Shown: positions 25,770 to 33,779 of the stretch, in pieces
Numbering within the stretch: position 1 is the stretch's first letter
Layout: every line of letters begins with the position of its first letter
Assembly: GCF_003337235.1 (NCBI RefSeq)
Contig: NZ_QPJC01000003.1
Coordinates: 161,724-225,723, forward strand
Origin: Halopolyspora algeriensis
Lineage (GTDB): Bacteria > Actinomycetota > Actinomycetes > Mycobacteriales > Pseudonocardiaceae
Direction: 5' to 3'
Length of the DNA: 64,000 bases
Made by a program: the position numbers and the translations under genes
Notes under the pieces: model-generated
What the model was told of the DNA's origin: nothing
Database searches by the model: none
Seen by the model: the letters and a program-made list of their open reading frames with translations, nothing else

Positions 25770-26459
25770 TCAACGCTGCTCGTCGACGGTGATGCCCGAA
25801 TCGTTGAACAGGGCCATCGACATGTCCATCAGCTGATCGGGACCGATCACCACATCGCCGAGGGCGGAAGCTCCCTTGAGCTCGTGCAAGTGGGAACCGT
25901 GCAGTCGCAGGTGGCGCGGTGTGGCACGGGAGAAGTCGGCGGAGGAAAGATCGCTGTCGTGGATTCCGGTGGCAGCGAGCCGGGCCGCATGGAAATCGGC
26001 CTCCCGAAGATCGCTGTCGAGGAACTCCACCCGGAGGCCGTCGAGCATGCGCAGATTGGCCATGTCGAGCTTGCACCGGGAGAACAGGACATCTTCCATC
26101 CGCGCACCGGCCAGCACGATGCCGCTCATGCGGCACTCGTGGAACTCCACCCTCCTCAACGTGCTGTCTTCGGTGATGACGCCGGACAGGTCGCAGTTGT
26201 CGACGACGACATCGACGCATCGCAGCCGCCGGAAGTGCCGCCCCGTGACTCGCCCGGCGCTCCACCGGCTCGCACTCAGCCTCGCATCGGTGATGGACCG
26301 GTCACCGGGTTGTGCAACGAGGTCGCCGGTGATTCGGACACCGTCCAGGCCGGTATCGTCGGCAAGACCTTCCTCTCCGGGCTCGAGGTGCTCCGGCGGA
26401 CTCGCCGGTCGACGCTGCTGCGCTGCTGTCTTGGTGCGGCTGCTGCGTTGCCTGGGCAT
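25770..26459 (-). CDS. Pentapeptide-repeat protein
   Basis: 229 residues. From about residue 55 to 205 the sequence follows the A(D/N)LxX five-residue rhythm (for example NCDLS, LREADF, LSSADFSRATP, GARMEDVLFSRCKLDMANLR), which folds into a square right-handed beta helix. The N-terminal ~45 residues are basic and polar. Such proteins range from gyrase-protecting DNA mimics (MfpA, Qnr) to structural or immunity proteins; this one has fewer ideal repeats than MfpA, so I do not assign quinolone resistance. It lies 48 bp downstream of an orphan antitoxin on the same strand. Confidence 0.8.
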   Translation of the reverse strand: MPRQRSSRTKTAAQQRRPASPPEHLEPGEEGLADDTGLDGVRITGDLVAQPGDRSITDARLSASRWSAGRVTGRHFRRLRCVDVVVDNCDLSGVITEDSTLRRVEFHECRMSGIVLAGARMEDVLFSRCKLDMANLRMLDGLRVEFLDSDLREADFHAARLAATGIHDSDLSSADFSRATPRHLRLHGSHLHELKGASALGDVVIGPDQLMDMSMALFNDSGITVDEQR

Positions 26460-26507
26460 GGGCGGCAGCGTAGAGGCGAGGTCCGACAGTGCGGTTGAAC
26501 CGCTCCG

Positions 26508-26792
26508 TCACCGACGACCGCGGCCGGATGACCTCTCGCCCTTCGCTTTCTGCTGAAGCCGGGCCTCAGCGTCGGTGGCGGCGATGGTGGCGGCGAATGC
26601 CTCGTCGAAGGCAGCGTGGCCCCGCCAGCGACCCAGCACCTCGCGCAGGGCGCAGCCGTTGCCGCGTGGGGCCGGCGCGATGGTCGCCACCCGGCGACCG
26701 CTACGGGTGACCACGATCGTTTCGCCGTGTTCGGCCTCATCGAGCACGGCCGAGAAGTTCCGGCTCACCTCGGAGACAGACAGTTCACGCAT
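26508..26792 (-). CDS. Orphan Phd/VapB-type antitoxin
   Basis: 94-residue antitoxin with the Phd/YefM N-terminus (MRELSVSEVSRNFSAVLDE then GETIVVTRSGRRVATI). The middle (LREVLGRWRGHAAFDEAFAAT) is the toxin-binding helix region. The tail ends in a basic run (KAKGERSSGRGRR). A vapC toxin normally follows within a few bases; here the next gene on the strand is a pentapeptide-repeat protein and no PIN motif is found in any frame of the 48 bp gap. It is therefore a solitary antitoxin. Confidence 0.82.
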   Translation of the reverse strand: MRELSVSEVSRNFSAVLDEAEHGETIVVTRSGRRVATIAPAPRGNGCALREVLGRWRGHAAFDEAFAATIAATDAEARLQQKAKGERSSGRGRR

Positions 26793-26901
26793 GGACTCAG
26801 AATGTCTGAATCAGCAGATCAAATCCACCTTGTCCGGTGCTGTTCGACCGGTAAGTCATCGGCTGTCCGCATTTGCCGAAGGCGACTCTTCGGAGAGTCC
26901 C

Positions 26902-27771
26902 TCAGGCCTCCCGGACCGCCGGGGCCAGCTCGCGCCACTGCTCGCGCGGGAGTTCGTCCGAACCCGTGAGCACCTGCAGGGCGACGTGATCGGCCCCGGC
27001 CTCGTGGTGCTCCCGCACCCGGCGCAGCACCGTGTCCACATCCCCCCAGGCCACCAGCGCGTCGATGAGCCGATCACTGCCGCCGCCGGTGAAGTCGTCC
27101 TCGGCGAAGCCGAGACGGCGCAGGTTGTTCACGTAGTTCGGCAGGCCGAGGTAGACCGCCACACCCTCCCGTGCGATCTCCCGAGCCCTGGCCGGGTCGG
27201 ACTCCACCACGACCTTCTGCTCCGGAGCCAGCAGCGGCTCCTCGCCCAGGATCTCCCGCGCCCGCGCGGTGTGCTCCGGGGTGACCAGGTAGGGATGCGC
27301 CCCGGCCGTGCGCTGCCCCGCCAACGCCAGGGTCCGCGGGCCGAGAGCGGCCAGCACCTGCGCGTGCGGAGGAAGCGGCGACTCCGCCCGGTCGAGCTCG
27401 TCGAGGAACGAGCGCAACTTGCTGTAGGGCTTGGTGTAGGCCTGCCCGGTCCGCTCCACGAGAGGCGCATGGCTACTGCCGAGGCCGATCAGCACCCGGC
27501 CGGGGTGGGCCCGGTCGACACGCTGGTAGGCGGCCGCGAGCCCGGCGGCATCATGCGTCCACACGTTGACGATGCCGGTGGCCACCACGAGCTTTTTGCC
27601 TGCACCCAGCAGCTCGGAGAGCACACGCAGGTCGCCGGTGGCGTTGCCCAGCCAGAGTGTGCCGTAGCCGAGGTCGTCCAGCTCGGCGACAGCCTCGCGG
27701 CGTTCGCCGTTGATCGGGTCCCACGCCCATTCACCGGTCCAGAGACCGACCTTGCCGAGTCGGACCGCCAT
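26902..27771 (-). CDS. LLM-class F420-dependent oxidoreductase
   Basis: 289-residue luciferase-like TIM barrel, a hydride-transfer enzyme using F420 (or FMN). Start ATG 27771 (reads VRLGKVGLWTGEW); an upstream frame to 27867 shows no similarity. Family features: YGTLWLGNATGDLRVLSELL, VWTHDAAGLAAAY, GRVLIGLGSSHAPLVE and a C-terminal GADHVALQV. It resembles the actinobacterial TIGR03620 kind of enzyme. It stands divergent to the B12-riboswitch-controlled importer with about 170 bp between its start and the riboswitch. Confidence 0.88.
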   Translation of the reverse strand: MAVRLGKVGLWTGEWAWDPINGERREAVAELDDLGYGTLWLGNATGDLRVLSELLGAGKKLVVATGIVNVWTHDAAGLAAAYQRVDRAHPGRVLIGLGSSHAPLVERTGQAYTKPYSKLRSFLDELDRAESPLPPHAQVLAALGPRTLALAGQRTAGAHPYLVTPEHTARAREILGEEPLLAPEQKVVVESDPARAREIAREGVAVYLGLPNYVNNLRRLGFAEDDFTGGGSDRLIDALVAWGDVDTVLRRVREHHEAGADHVALQVLTGSDELPREQWRELAPAVREA

Positions 27772-27944
27772 TCCCCGTCTCCCATCGTCGAATCCCGACA
27801 CCGCCCGCCGACCGCGGCGGCGAACCGCTCCCCACAGTGTGTGGTGGCAGGCCACCGATCCAATCACTCATGACGCGGCGGCGCCGGAGTCGGATCGGGC
27901 AATGGGTTCGGAGCGGGCCTTCGCGATCTTTGATAGCTTGCCCC

Positions 27945-28096
27945 TGCCAGTCCATCCCCGTGTGGGGTCAGGGAATCCGGTGCGAATCCGGAACTGACGC
28001 GCAGCGGTGAGGGTGACGGGCGCGGCATCGGCCACTGGATGCTCATCCGGGAAGGCGCCTCGTCCGCATGATCCCGAGTCCGAAAACCTGCTGGCA
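27945..28096 (+). promoter_or_regulatory. Cobalamin (B12) riboswitch
   Basis: The core GGGAATCCGGTGCGAATCC followed by GGAACTGACGCGCAGCGGTGA (27971-28010) is the conserved cobalamin-element sequence. Further on are GCCACTGG (28031), GGGAAGGCG (28049), ATCCCGAGTCCGAAAACCTGC (28070-28091 region), the B12 box area. TGCCAG (27945-27950) pairs with CTGGCA (28091-28096) as stem P1. It lies 80 bases upstream of the importer operon and should shut it off when adenosylcobalamin is plentiful. Confidence 0.95.
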
Positions 28097-28175
28097 CCTC
28101 CGGTCGCCGTTGCGGTGACCGAGAGCAACACGACCACCAGGCTCCGCGACTGAGCCTCGATGGAAAGGAAGCCCC

Positions 28176-29204
28176 ATGGCGCCTTCGCGCCGTATGGTGC
28201 CGATCGTCGGCCTGCTCCTCCTCATCGCGGGACTGCTCACCGCGTGCGGAGGAAGCTCCTCCTCCGGACGGGCGCAGGAGAGTCCCGCGGGCTTTCCGAG
28301 AACGATCGACAACTGTGGCAAGCGGATCACGATCGAGGCCCCGCCCGAGCGGGCGGCCTCGCTCGATCAGGGATCGACCGAGATTCTGCTGTCCCTCGGT
28401 CTCGCCGACAGGATGGTCGGTACCGCGAAGTGGACCGATCCGGTGCTGAAGGAGCTCGAGGCGGCCAACGCCACGGTCCCCCGGCTGGCGGACAACGCGC
28501 CCTCCTTCGAACGGGTCCTCGCCGAGGAACCGGATTTCGTGTCCGCCTCGTTCGTGTCCACCATGGACAAGGTGTCCTCGCGTGCCGACTTCGACAAGCT
28601 CGGCGTGCCGACGTACGTGTCCCCGGCGGACTGCATCAAGAACAACCAGGGTGACGGCGACGGCTCCCGCGCCGAACCGTTGCGGATGCGCAGCATCTAC
28701 GGCGAGATCCGCGACCTCGCGCGGATCTTCGGGGTCGCCGAGCGCGGCGAGGAACTGATCGCCGAACTGCGGGGGCGCCTCGACGCGGCCACGAAGGACA
28801 TCGATGCCAGCGGCGTGTCCATGCTCTACTGGTTCGCCAACTCCGAGTCGCCGTACATGGCGGGCTGCTGTGGCGCGCCGGGCATCATCACCGAGGCCAT
28901 CGGGGCGAAGAACGTCTTCGACGACACCAGCAAGGAGTGGCCCCAGATCAACTGGGAAACCGTCGCCGGCCGCAACCCCGACGTCCTCGTCCTCGGCGAC
29001 CTCACCCGCAAGAGCCAGACCGCCGAAACAGCCGCGAACAAGATCGAGTTCCTCGAGTCCCATCCGGTCACCCGGCACATGGACGCGGTCCGGAACCGGC
29101 GCTACATCCTGCTGAGCGGCGCCGCCATGAACCCGTCGATCCGCACGGTCGACGGGGTCGAGAAGGTCGTCGAGGCCCTGCGCGAGTTCGGGCTCGTCGA
29201 TTGA
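28176..29204 (+). CDS. ABC importer substrate-binding lipoprotein (corrinoid, BtuF-like)
   Basis: 342-residue binding lipoprotein of the cobalamin/iron-siderophore class. The signal peptide ends in LLTAC (Cys24 lipidated). Two lobes: the first begins with the family strand RAASLDQGSTEILLSLGL, the second contains MLYWFANSESPYMAGCCG and ADPDVLVLGD-like NPDVLVLGDL. The double Cys-Gly motif is shared with proteins that databases call F420-0 binding proteins. The B12 riboswitch in front argues for a corrinoid ligand. Strong ribosome site GGAAAGGA. First gene of a three-gene operon. Confidence 0.88.
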   Translation: MAPSRRMVPIVGLLLLIAGLLTACGGSSSSGRAQESPAGFPRTIDNCGKRITIEAPPERAASLDQGSTEILLSLGLADRMVGTAKWTDPVLKELEAANATVPRLADNAPSFERVLAEEPDFVSASFVSTMDKVSSRADFDKLGVPTYVSPADCIKNNQGDGDGSRAEPLRMRSIYGEIRDLARIFGVAERGEELIAELRGRLDAATKDIDASGVSMLYWFANSESPYMAGCCGAPGIITEAIGAKNVFDDTSKEWPQINWETVAGRNPDVLVLGDLTRKSQTAETAANKIEFLESHPVTRHMDAVRNRRYILLSGAAMNPSIRTVDGVEKVVEALREFGLVD

Positions 29205-29212
29205 GTGCGCTC

Positions 29213-30238
29213 ATGGCCCGCGCCGGGGTGCGGGGAGCCGCGGTCCTGTGGACCGGTGGTCCGGCGCTCCTGCTCCTGTCGACAGCGGTGGCGATCACCA
29301 TCGGTCCCGCCGACATCGCCGTCGGCAACGTCGTCGCGGTCGTCGCCGAACACATCGGCCTGGGCGAATCGGGACTTTCCCCGATTCGCGACGGCATCGT
29401 CTGGGATCTGCGCCTTCCGCGCACGTTGCTCGCCGCCGTGTGCGGCGCGGGCCTCGGGATGTGCGGGGTGATCATGCAGTCGCTGCTGCGCAACCCGCTC
29501 GCCGACCCGTTCGTGCTCGGCATCTCCTCGGGCGCGTCCACGGGGGCGGTGCTGGTGGTGATCCTGGGCATCGGCAGCGGTGCGGTGTCGCTGTCCGCAG
29601 GCGCTTTCCTCGGAGCGCTGTGCTCATTCGCCCTCGTGCTGCTGCTTTCCCACGCCGTGGGCGGGACGACGGACCGCGTGATCCTCGCCGGTGTCGCGGC
29701 AATGCAACTGTTCTCGTCGCTGACCTCGTTCATCGTGATGTCCTCGGCCAACGCCGAGCAGACACGCGGCGTGCTGTTCTGGCTGCTGGGGTCGCTGAGC
29801 GGCACGAGTTGGTTCCACGTGGGGCTGTGCGCCTCCGTCCTGGGCGCCGTGTTGCTGGTGTGCGCCGCCAAGGCCACGGCACTCGATGCGTTCACCTTCG
29901 GGCACGACGCTGCGGCTTCACTCGGTGTCTCCGTCGCCCGAACCCGACTGCTCCTGCTCGTCGTGACCGCGCTGTTGACGGCGACGCTGGTGAGTGCCGC
30001 CGGGGCGATCGGATTCGTCGGTCTCGTACTGCCGCACATCGCACGTGCCATCGTCGGTCCCGGTCACCGACGGCTGCTGCCGTCCACAGCGCTGGCCGGA
30101 GCGGTCTTCCTGGTGTGGGTCGATACGGCCGCGCGCACCGTCCTCACCCCGCAAGAGCTCCCGGTCGGAGTGGTGACCTCGCTGATCGGGGTGCCCGTGT
30201 TCGTGTTCATCCTCTACCGAAGCCGGAAGGTGCGATAA
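29213..30238 (+). CDS. ABC importer permease (FecCD/BtuC family)
   Basis: 341 residues, about 10 helices. Motifs of the FecCD family: LRLPRTLLAAVCGAGLGMCG, LRNPLADPFVLGISSGAS, FWLLGSLSGTSW and FVGLVLPHIARAIVGPGHR, the last forming the coupling helix region that contacts the ATPase. ATG 29213 lies eight bases after the binding-protein stop; a TTG at 29201 that overlaps that stop is an alternative start. Middle gene of the riboswitch-controlled operon. Confidence 0.92.
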   Translation: MARAGVRGAAVLWTGGPALLLLSTAVAITIGPADIAVGNVVAVVAEHIGLGESGLSPIRDGIVWDLRLPRTLLAAVCGAGLGMCGVIMQSLLRNPLADPFVLGISSGASTGAVLVVILGIGSGAVSLSAGAFLGALCSFALVLLLSHAVGGTTDRVILAGVAAMQLFSSLTSFIVMSSANAEQTRGVLFWLLGSLSGTSWFHVGLCASVLGAVLLVCAAKATALDAFTFGHDAAASLGVSVARTRLLLLVVTALLTATLVSAAGAIGFVGLVLPHIARAIVGPGHRRLLPSTALAGAVFLVWVDTAARTVLTPQELPVGVVTSLIGVPVFVFILYRSRKVR

Positions 30239-30260
30239 CCGTGCAAGGAGGAGTCGCGAC

Positions 30261-31061
30261 ATGAGCCTGCGTGCCGAGAACGTCTCGTGGCGGGCCGGCG
30301 GCAGGATGATCGTCGACGGCATCAGCCTCGAACCCCGCCCCGGATCGACGATCGGGCTGCTCGGCCCGAACGGTTCGGGGAAATCGACGCTGCTGCGGTT
30401 GCTGGCGGGCGTGTGTGCCACGTCGTCGGGCGTGGTGAGTCTCGACGGCACCCCGCTGGAAAAGCTGTCCCGCACAGCGATCGCGCGGAGGGTCGCCGTC
30501 GTCGAGCAGCACGCGACCACCGAGATCGACATGAGCGTGCTCGACGTCGTCCGGCTGGGCCGCATCCCGCACCGCAGGGCGTGGTCCGCCCCTTCGGCCG
30601 CGGACGACTCCGCGGTGCGCGCGGCCATCGAGTACACCAGGCTGGAGGACAAGGTCGCGCAATCGTGGCACACCTTGTCCGGAGGAGAACGGCAGCGGGT
30701 GCAGATCGCCCGTGCCCTCGCCCAGGAACCGCGAGAACTGCTGCTGGACGAGCCGACTAACCACCTCGACATTCAGCACCAGCTCGAACTGCTCGCCCTC
30801 GTCACCCGCATCCCGGTCACCAGCGTGATCGCGCTGCACGACCTCAACCTGGCCGCGATGTTCTGCGATCACCTCGTGGTCCTCGAGGAAGGCCGGGCCG
30901 TCGCGGCAGGCACCCCGGCACGGATCCTCACCGAGGAACTCATCGCCGAGGTCTACAACGTTCGCGCCATCGTGACCCCGGACGGACCGGACGGCCGGCC
31001 CTCCGTGCGTTTCCTGCCCCACGAACATTCCCCCGGACACACAGCGGCTCTTCGATCCTGA
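30261..31061 (+). CDS. ABC importer ATPase (BtuD/FecE type)
   Basis: 266-residue ATPase. Walker A GPNGSGKST (residues 35-43), Q-loop VEQHATTE, signature LSGGERQR, Walker B LLLDEPTNHLD and switch His in VIALHDLNL. AAGGAGG lies eight bases before ATG 30261. Last gene of the importer operon; the minus-strand DUF5701 gene converges 21 bp beyond. The C-terminal ~45 residues are the short regulatory extension common in this family. Confidence 0.93.
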   Translation: MSLRAENVSWRAGGRMIVDGISLEPRPGSTIGLLGPNGSGKSTLLRLLAGVCATSSGVVSLDGTPLEKLSRTAIARRVAVVEQHATTEIDMSVLDVVRLGRIPHRRAWSAPSAADDSAVRAAIEYTRLEDKVAQSWHTLSGGERQRVQIARALAQEPRELLLDEPTNHLDIQHQLELLALVTRIPVTSVIALHDLNLAAMFCDHLVVLEEGRAVAAGTPARILTEELIAEVYNVRAIVTPDGPDGRPSVRFLPHEHSPGHTAALRS

Positions 31062-31082
31062 CCGAGCCGGGGCTTCGACCTG

Positions 31083-31700
31083 TCAGCCGATGCGCCGGGC
31101 GGCCGAGGCCATGCCCAGCCAGGTGTGCGGGTTGCCGCCCCAGCACCACCCGAGCCGGGGCGATCCCTTGCTCACCCAGATTCCGGTGACGCGTTTGTCC
31201 CCGGCCCGTGAGCCCAGCATCTCGAAGCAGTTGCGCTCGCGCAGCCACTCGGGATGCTGCAGCACGAGCCCGAGGCCCTCGTCGAGGGTGAGCGGGGTCC
31301 GACCGGCCGCGTGCATCCGCGGCAGCGCGTCGTCCGGTCGGACGTTCAGCGTCTCCCCGCCGGTGTCGACGTCGGCGATCAGATACACCGGCGACTCGGG
31401 CAGCGTCAGGTCGGAGGTCGGGGCGAAGCGGGCTATGTCCTCGGCCTCCATCGTGGTGAAGCCGCGTTTGCCCTTGAGGCTCGCCAGTTCGGCGAGTCGG
31501 CCGAGCGGCACGATCGCCCCGGAGGTGACCAGCACGAACGGCTCCTCCGGCAGCCGCGCCTCGAGCGGTGCGACGAGGGCGCGAAACGCCGCCTCGGTCA
31601 TCCCCGCCAGCGCGGGAAGCCCCTTGTCGATGAGGATCTCGGTCTGGCGGTGCAGTTCGACCACCTGCTCGGCGGCAGGGTTCTCGGCAGCGACGGTCAC
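31083..31700 (-). CDS. DUF5701-family protein
   Basis: 205 residues from GTG 31700, which follows a GAGGAG ribosome site. Actinobacterial conserved protein of unknown function, matching my memory of DUF5701: EILIDKGLPALAGMTEAAFR at the N-terminus, then GKRGFTTMEAEDIARF, YLIADVDTG, and the C-terminal GIWVSKGSPRLGWCWGGNPH. Soluble, no signal peptide, no catalytic motif that I can name. It converges on the importer ATPase gene. Confidence 0.8.
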   Translation of the reverse strand: MTVAAENPAAEQVVELHRQTEILIDKGLPALAGMTEAAFRALVAPLEARLPEEPFVLVTSGAIVPLGRLAELASLKGKRGFTTMEAEDIARFAPTSDLTLPESPVYLIADVDTGGETLNVRPDDALPRMHAAGRTPLTLDEGLGLVLQHPEWLRERNCFEMLGSRAGDKRVTGIWVSKGSPRLGWCWGGNPHTWLGMASAARRIG

Positions 31701-31820
31701 GCAGCACTCCTCGTGTCGAGACGTCCGGAAGTGAAGGTGTGCTGTCAACGCATCGGCGACACGAATCGTTCCGTGCGGGCGGAAATACGGCAATCGCCGG
31801 CGACAGGCGAACGAGAAACC

Positions 31821-31871
31821 GAGTGAACGGAACTTTCGTGAGCTCTATGCGGGCGAAAGTTCCGTTCACTC
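31821..31871. repeat. 51-bp palindromic repeat element, copy 1
   Basis: Arms 31821-31838 (GAGTGAACGGAACTTTCG) and 31854-31871 are exact reverse complements around a 15-base loop. An element with identical arms lies at 35738-35788, where the loop is the inverted version (11 of 15 bases alike). Here it sits in a divergent spacer between two gene starts, so terminator function is unlikely at this copy. Confidence 0.85.
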
Positions 31872-31902
31872 CCTACGTCCCCGCGTGACTACCCTGGCAG
31901 CG

Positions 31903-32556
31903 ATGCCCGATCAACTGCTTCCCTTCCTGCTGCTGGCCGTCCTGATCACGGTCGCCCCCGGCCCGGATACCGCGCTGGGGCTGCGCAACAGCCTGCGAGG
32001 CGGCACGTCGGCGATGTGGTGGACCGGTCTGGGATGTTGCTCCGGGCTGCTCGTGCATGCCGCGGCCTCGGTGGCCGGCCTGTCCGCGCTGCTGGCGGCC
32101 TCGGCGGCCGCCTACACCGTGGTCAAGATCGCCGGTGCCGCCTACCTGGTGTGGCTCGGTGCGAGCACCCTGTGGAAGAGCTGGCGCCATCGCAACAATC
32201 CGCTCGGCGCGGCCGTGGAGCCGACCGGCGCGGCGCAGGACCCCGCACGTTCCGGGATCACCAAACGAGCCGCCTTCCGGCAGGGACTGATCAGCAACCT
32301 GCTCAACCCGAAGATCATCATCCTGTTCCTGACGCTGATCCCGCAGTTCGTCTCCCCCGAGGAACCGCAGGCGATGACCTCGATCGTGCTCGCCCTGTCC
32401 TTCCTGGCGGTCGGTCTCACCTGGTGGCGCCTGGCGTCGTGGCTGGTCGGCAGCCTGCAGCGATTCGTGACCCGACACCGGGTCCGCCTGACTCTGGAAC
32501 GCCTGACCGGCACCGCCATGGTCGCCCTCGGTCTGCGTGTCGCCGCAGGTCCGTAA
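31903..32556 (+). CDS. LysE/RhtB-family amino-acid exporter
   Basis: 217 residues from ATG 31903 (GTG 31885 in frame). Six-helix exporter: LLAVLITVAPGPDTALGLRN is the family signature (APGPD) in helix 1 and loop, GAAYLVWLGASTLW in helix 3, and FRQGLISNLLNPKIIILFL in helix 4. It exports amino acids such as homoserine, threonine or lysine; specificity unknown. It stands next to the repeat element and converges on a membrane gene. Confidence 0.9.
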   Translation: MPDQLLPFLLLAVLITVAPGPDTALGLRNSLRGGTSAMWWTGLGCCSGLLVHAAASVAGLSALLAASAAAYTVVKIAGAAYLVWLGASTLWKSWRHRNNPLGAAVEPTGAAQDPARSGITKRAAFRQGLISNLLNPKIIILFLTLIPQFVSPEEPQAMTSIVLALSFLAVGLTWWRLASWLVGSLQRFVTRHRVRLTLERLTGTAMVALGLRVAAGP

Positions 32557-32605
32557 GGAGCGCTTTCAGCACGATCCGGCGCGGTGGTGGCTTCAACCGC
32601 CGTCG

Positions 32606-33025
32606 TCACCGCACGCGGGAGCGGGTGCCGACGACGAGAAGCGCCACCGCGCACACCAGCGCGACGAGTTCGGCGATACCGGCCAGCGCCTGGGGCACCC
32701 CCGCGGCGACCTCCTGGGACCCGAACAGTCCGACCGTGACGGCCAGCGCGAACGCGACGAGGGTCAGCACGTTGAAACCGATCGAGGCCAGCACCGGCAG
32801 CCAGTGCTTCCAGGTCAGCACGGCCAACGCGATCACCAGCCCACCAATCGCGTTGAGCAGGAACAGCGGGCCGATCACCGGCACTTCGTCGACGCCCTGC
32901 GCCCAGAGCTCGAAATGCACCACCGCCGACATGAGAAGTCCGGCCGCGGTCAGTCCTCTGAGCAACTCCGCTCCGACCTGCCGGGCAGAAGCGCTCGCCG
33001 TACCGGTGGCTCGGTCAGTACTCAT
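32606..33025 (-). CDS. Hypothetical four-helix membrane protein
   Basis: 139 residues with four predicted helices (LTAAGLLMSAVVHFELWAQG, VIGPLFLLNAIGGLVIALAV, WLPVLASIGFNVLTLVAFAL and ALAGIAELVALVCAVALLVV). The helix-1 motif with His and Trp (VVHFELWAQG) followed by GPLFLLNAIGG is recurrent in actinobacterial small membrane proteins of unknown role. It is divergent to the Rieske gene, which may point to a redox link (inference). Confidence 0.75.
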   Translation of the reverse strand: MSTDRATGTASASARQVGAELLRGLTAAGLLMSAVVHFELWAQGVDEVPVIGPLFLLNAIGGLVIALAVLTWKHWLPVLASIGFNVLTLVAFALAVTVGLFGSQEVAAGVPQALAGIAELVALVCAVALLVVGTRSRVR

Positions 33026-33203
33026 CTCACACCTTCACCTGTCGGAACACGCAGTCACGACACGGCGACCGCCCGCGGGGATATTCTGGCAACAACGGTC
33101 GGATTCGCACCATATGCCATGATCGCACGGTGCGATGCGGTGACGGGTGGGCCTCCCGCCTCCCCGCATCGCGACCGGGCCCGCATTCACGGCAAGGACG
33201 ATC

Positions 33204-33674
33204 ATGACTTCCGAACATCTCACATCACGTCGTCACCTGCTGGCGGCCGGAGGAGCCGGTATCGGTGCCGCCGCGCTCTCCGCGTGCGCCGACGGTTCCT
33301 ACCAGGGGTCGAAGCTGACCGGGGAGCCCAGTCCCTCGAACACACCCGGTGGTACGCAGGCACCGTCGCAGTCCGGCGCCGCACTCGTCGATCTCGCCGA
33401 CGTCCCCGTCGGCGGGGCGGTATCCGCGACCGCCCCCGACGGCAAACCCGTCATCGTGGCGCAACCCCGGCAGGGCGAGGTGGCTGCCTTCAGCGCCGTG
33501 TGCACGCACATGGGATGCACCGTCAATCCCAACGGCAACCGGCTGCACTGCCCCTGCCACGGTTCGGTCTTCGAGTCGAGCACCGGCGACGTCGTCAACG
33601 GCCCGGCCGAGCGGCCGCTCGGCACGGTTCCCGTGCACGTCGAGGCGGGCAAGGTCGTGACCGACGGGCAGTGA
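33204..33674 (+). CDS. Secreted Rieske [2Fe-2S] protein with Tat lipoprotein signal
   Basis: 156 residues from ATG 33204. N-terminus has a twin-arginine signal (SRRHLLAAGGAG) ending in a lipobox-like LSAC, so it is probably folded, loaded with its cluster, exported by Tat and lipid-anchored. A Ser/Pro/Gly-rich linker precedes the Rieske domain, whose ligands are CTHMGC (Cys, His) and CPCHGS (Cys, His). This is a small single-domain type, unlike the quinol oxidase subunit QcrA, and no oxygenase or cytochrome gene lies nearby. Electron partner unknown. Confidence 0.88.
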   Translation: MTSEHLTSRRHLLAAGGAGIGAAALSACADGSYQGSKLTGEPSPSNTPGGTQAPSQSGAALVDLADVPVGGAVSATAPDGKPVIVAQPRQGEVAAFSAVCTHMGCTVNPNGNRLHCPCHGSVFESSTGDVVNGPAERPLGTVPVHVEAGKVVTDGQ

Positions 33675-33752
33675 CCGGCGCAGGGCCACGAGCGGTGGTC
33701 GGGGTGACCACGGTGCCAGGCCTCTCCGAAGGTTCCGCCACCCGCACCGTCA

Positions 33753-33778
33753 CCCAAGCCAAGCCGCACACCCTCTTC
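33753..33778 (-). repeat. 26-bp dispersed repeat, copy A (after murA)
   Basis: Matches 36861-36886 at 24 of 26 positions, with core GGCTTGGCTTGGG on the minus strand. It begins one base after the murA stop. A second short block GTGCGGGTGGC follows both copies at slightly different distances. Confidence 0.65.
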
Positions 33779-33779
33779 G

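Noticed and set aside
25770-26459. MfpA/Qnr-like quinolone-resistance protein
   Set aside because: The pentapeptide rhythm is present but irregular, the N-terminus is basic and unlike MfpA, and no regulatory partner of the mfp type is adjacent.
33204-33674. Rieske subunit of the cytochrome bc1 complex (QcrA)
   Set aside because: It is too short, has a Tat lipoprotein signal rather than the three-helix QcrA anchor, and no qcrB/qcrC genes are nearby.
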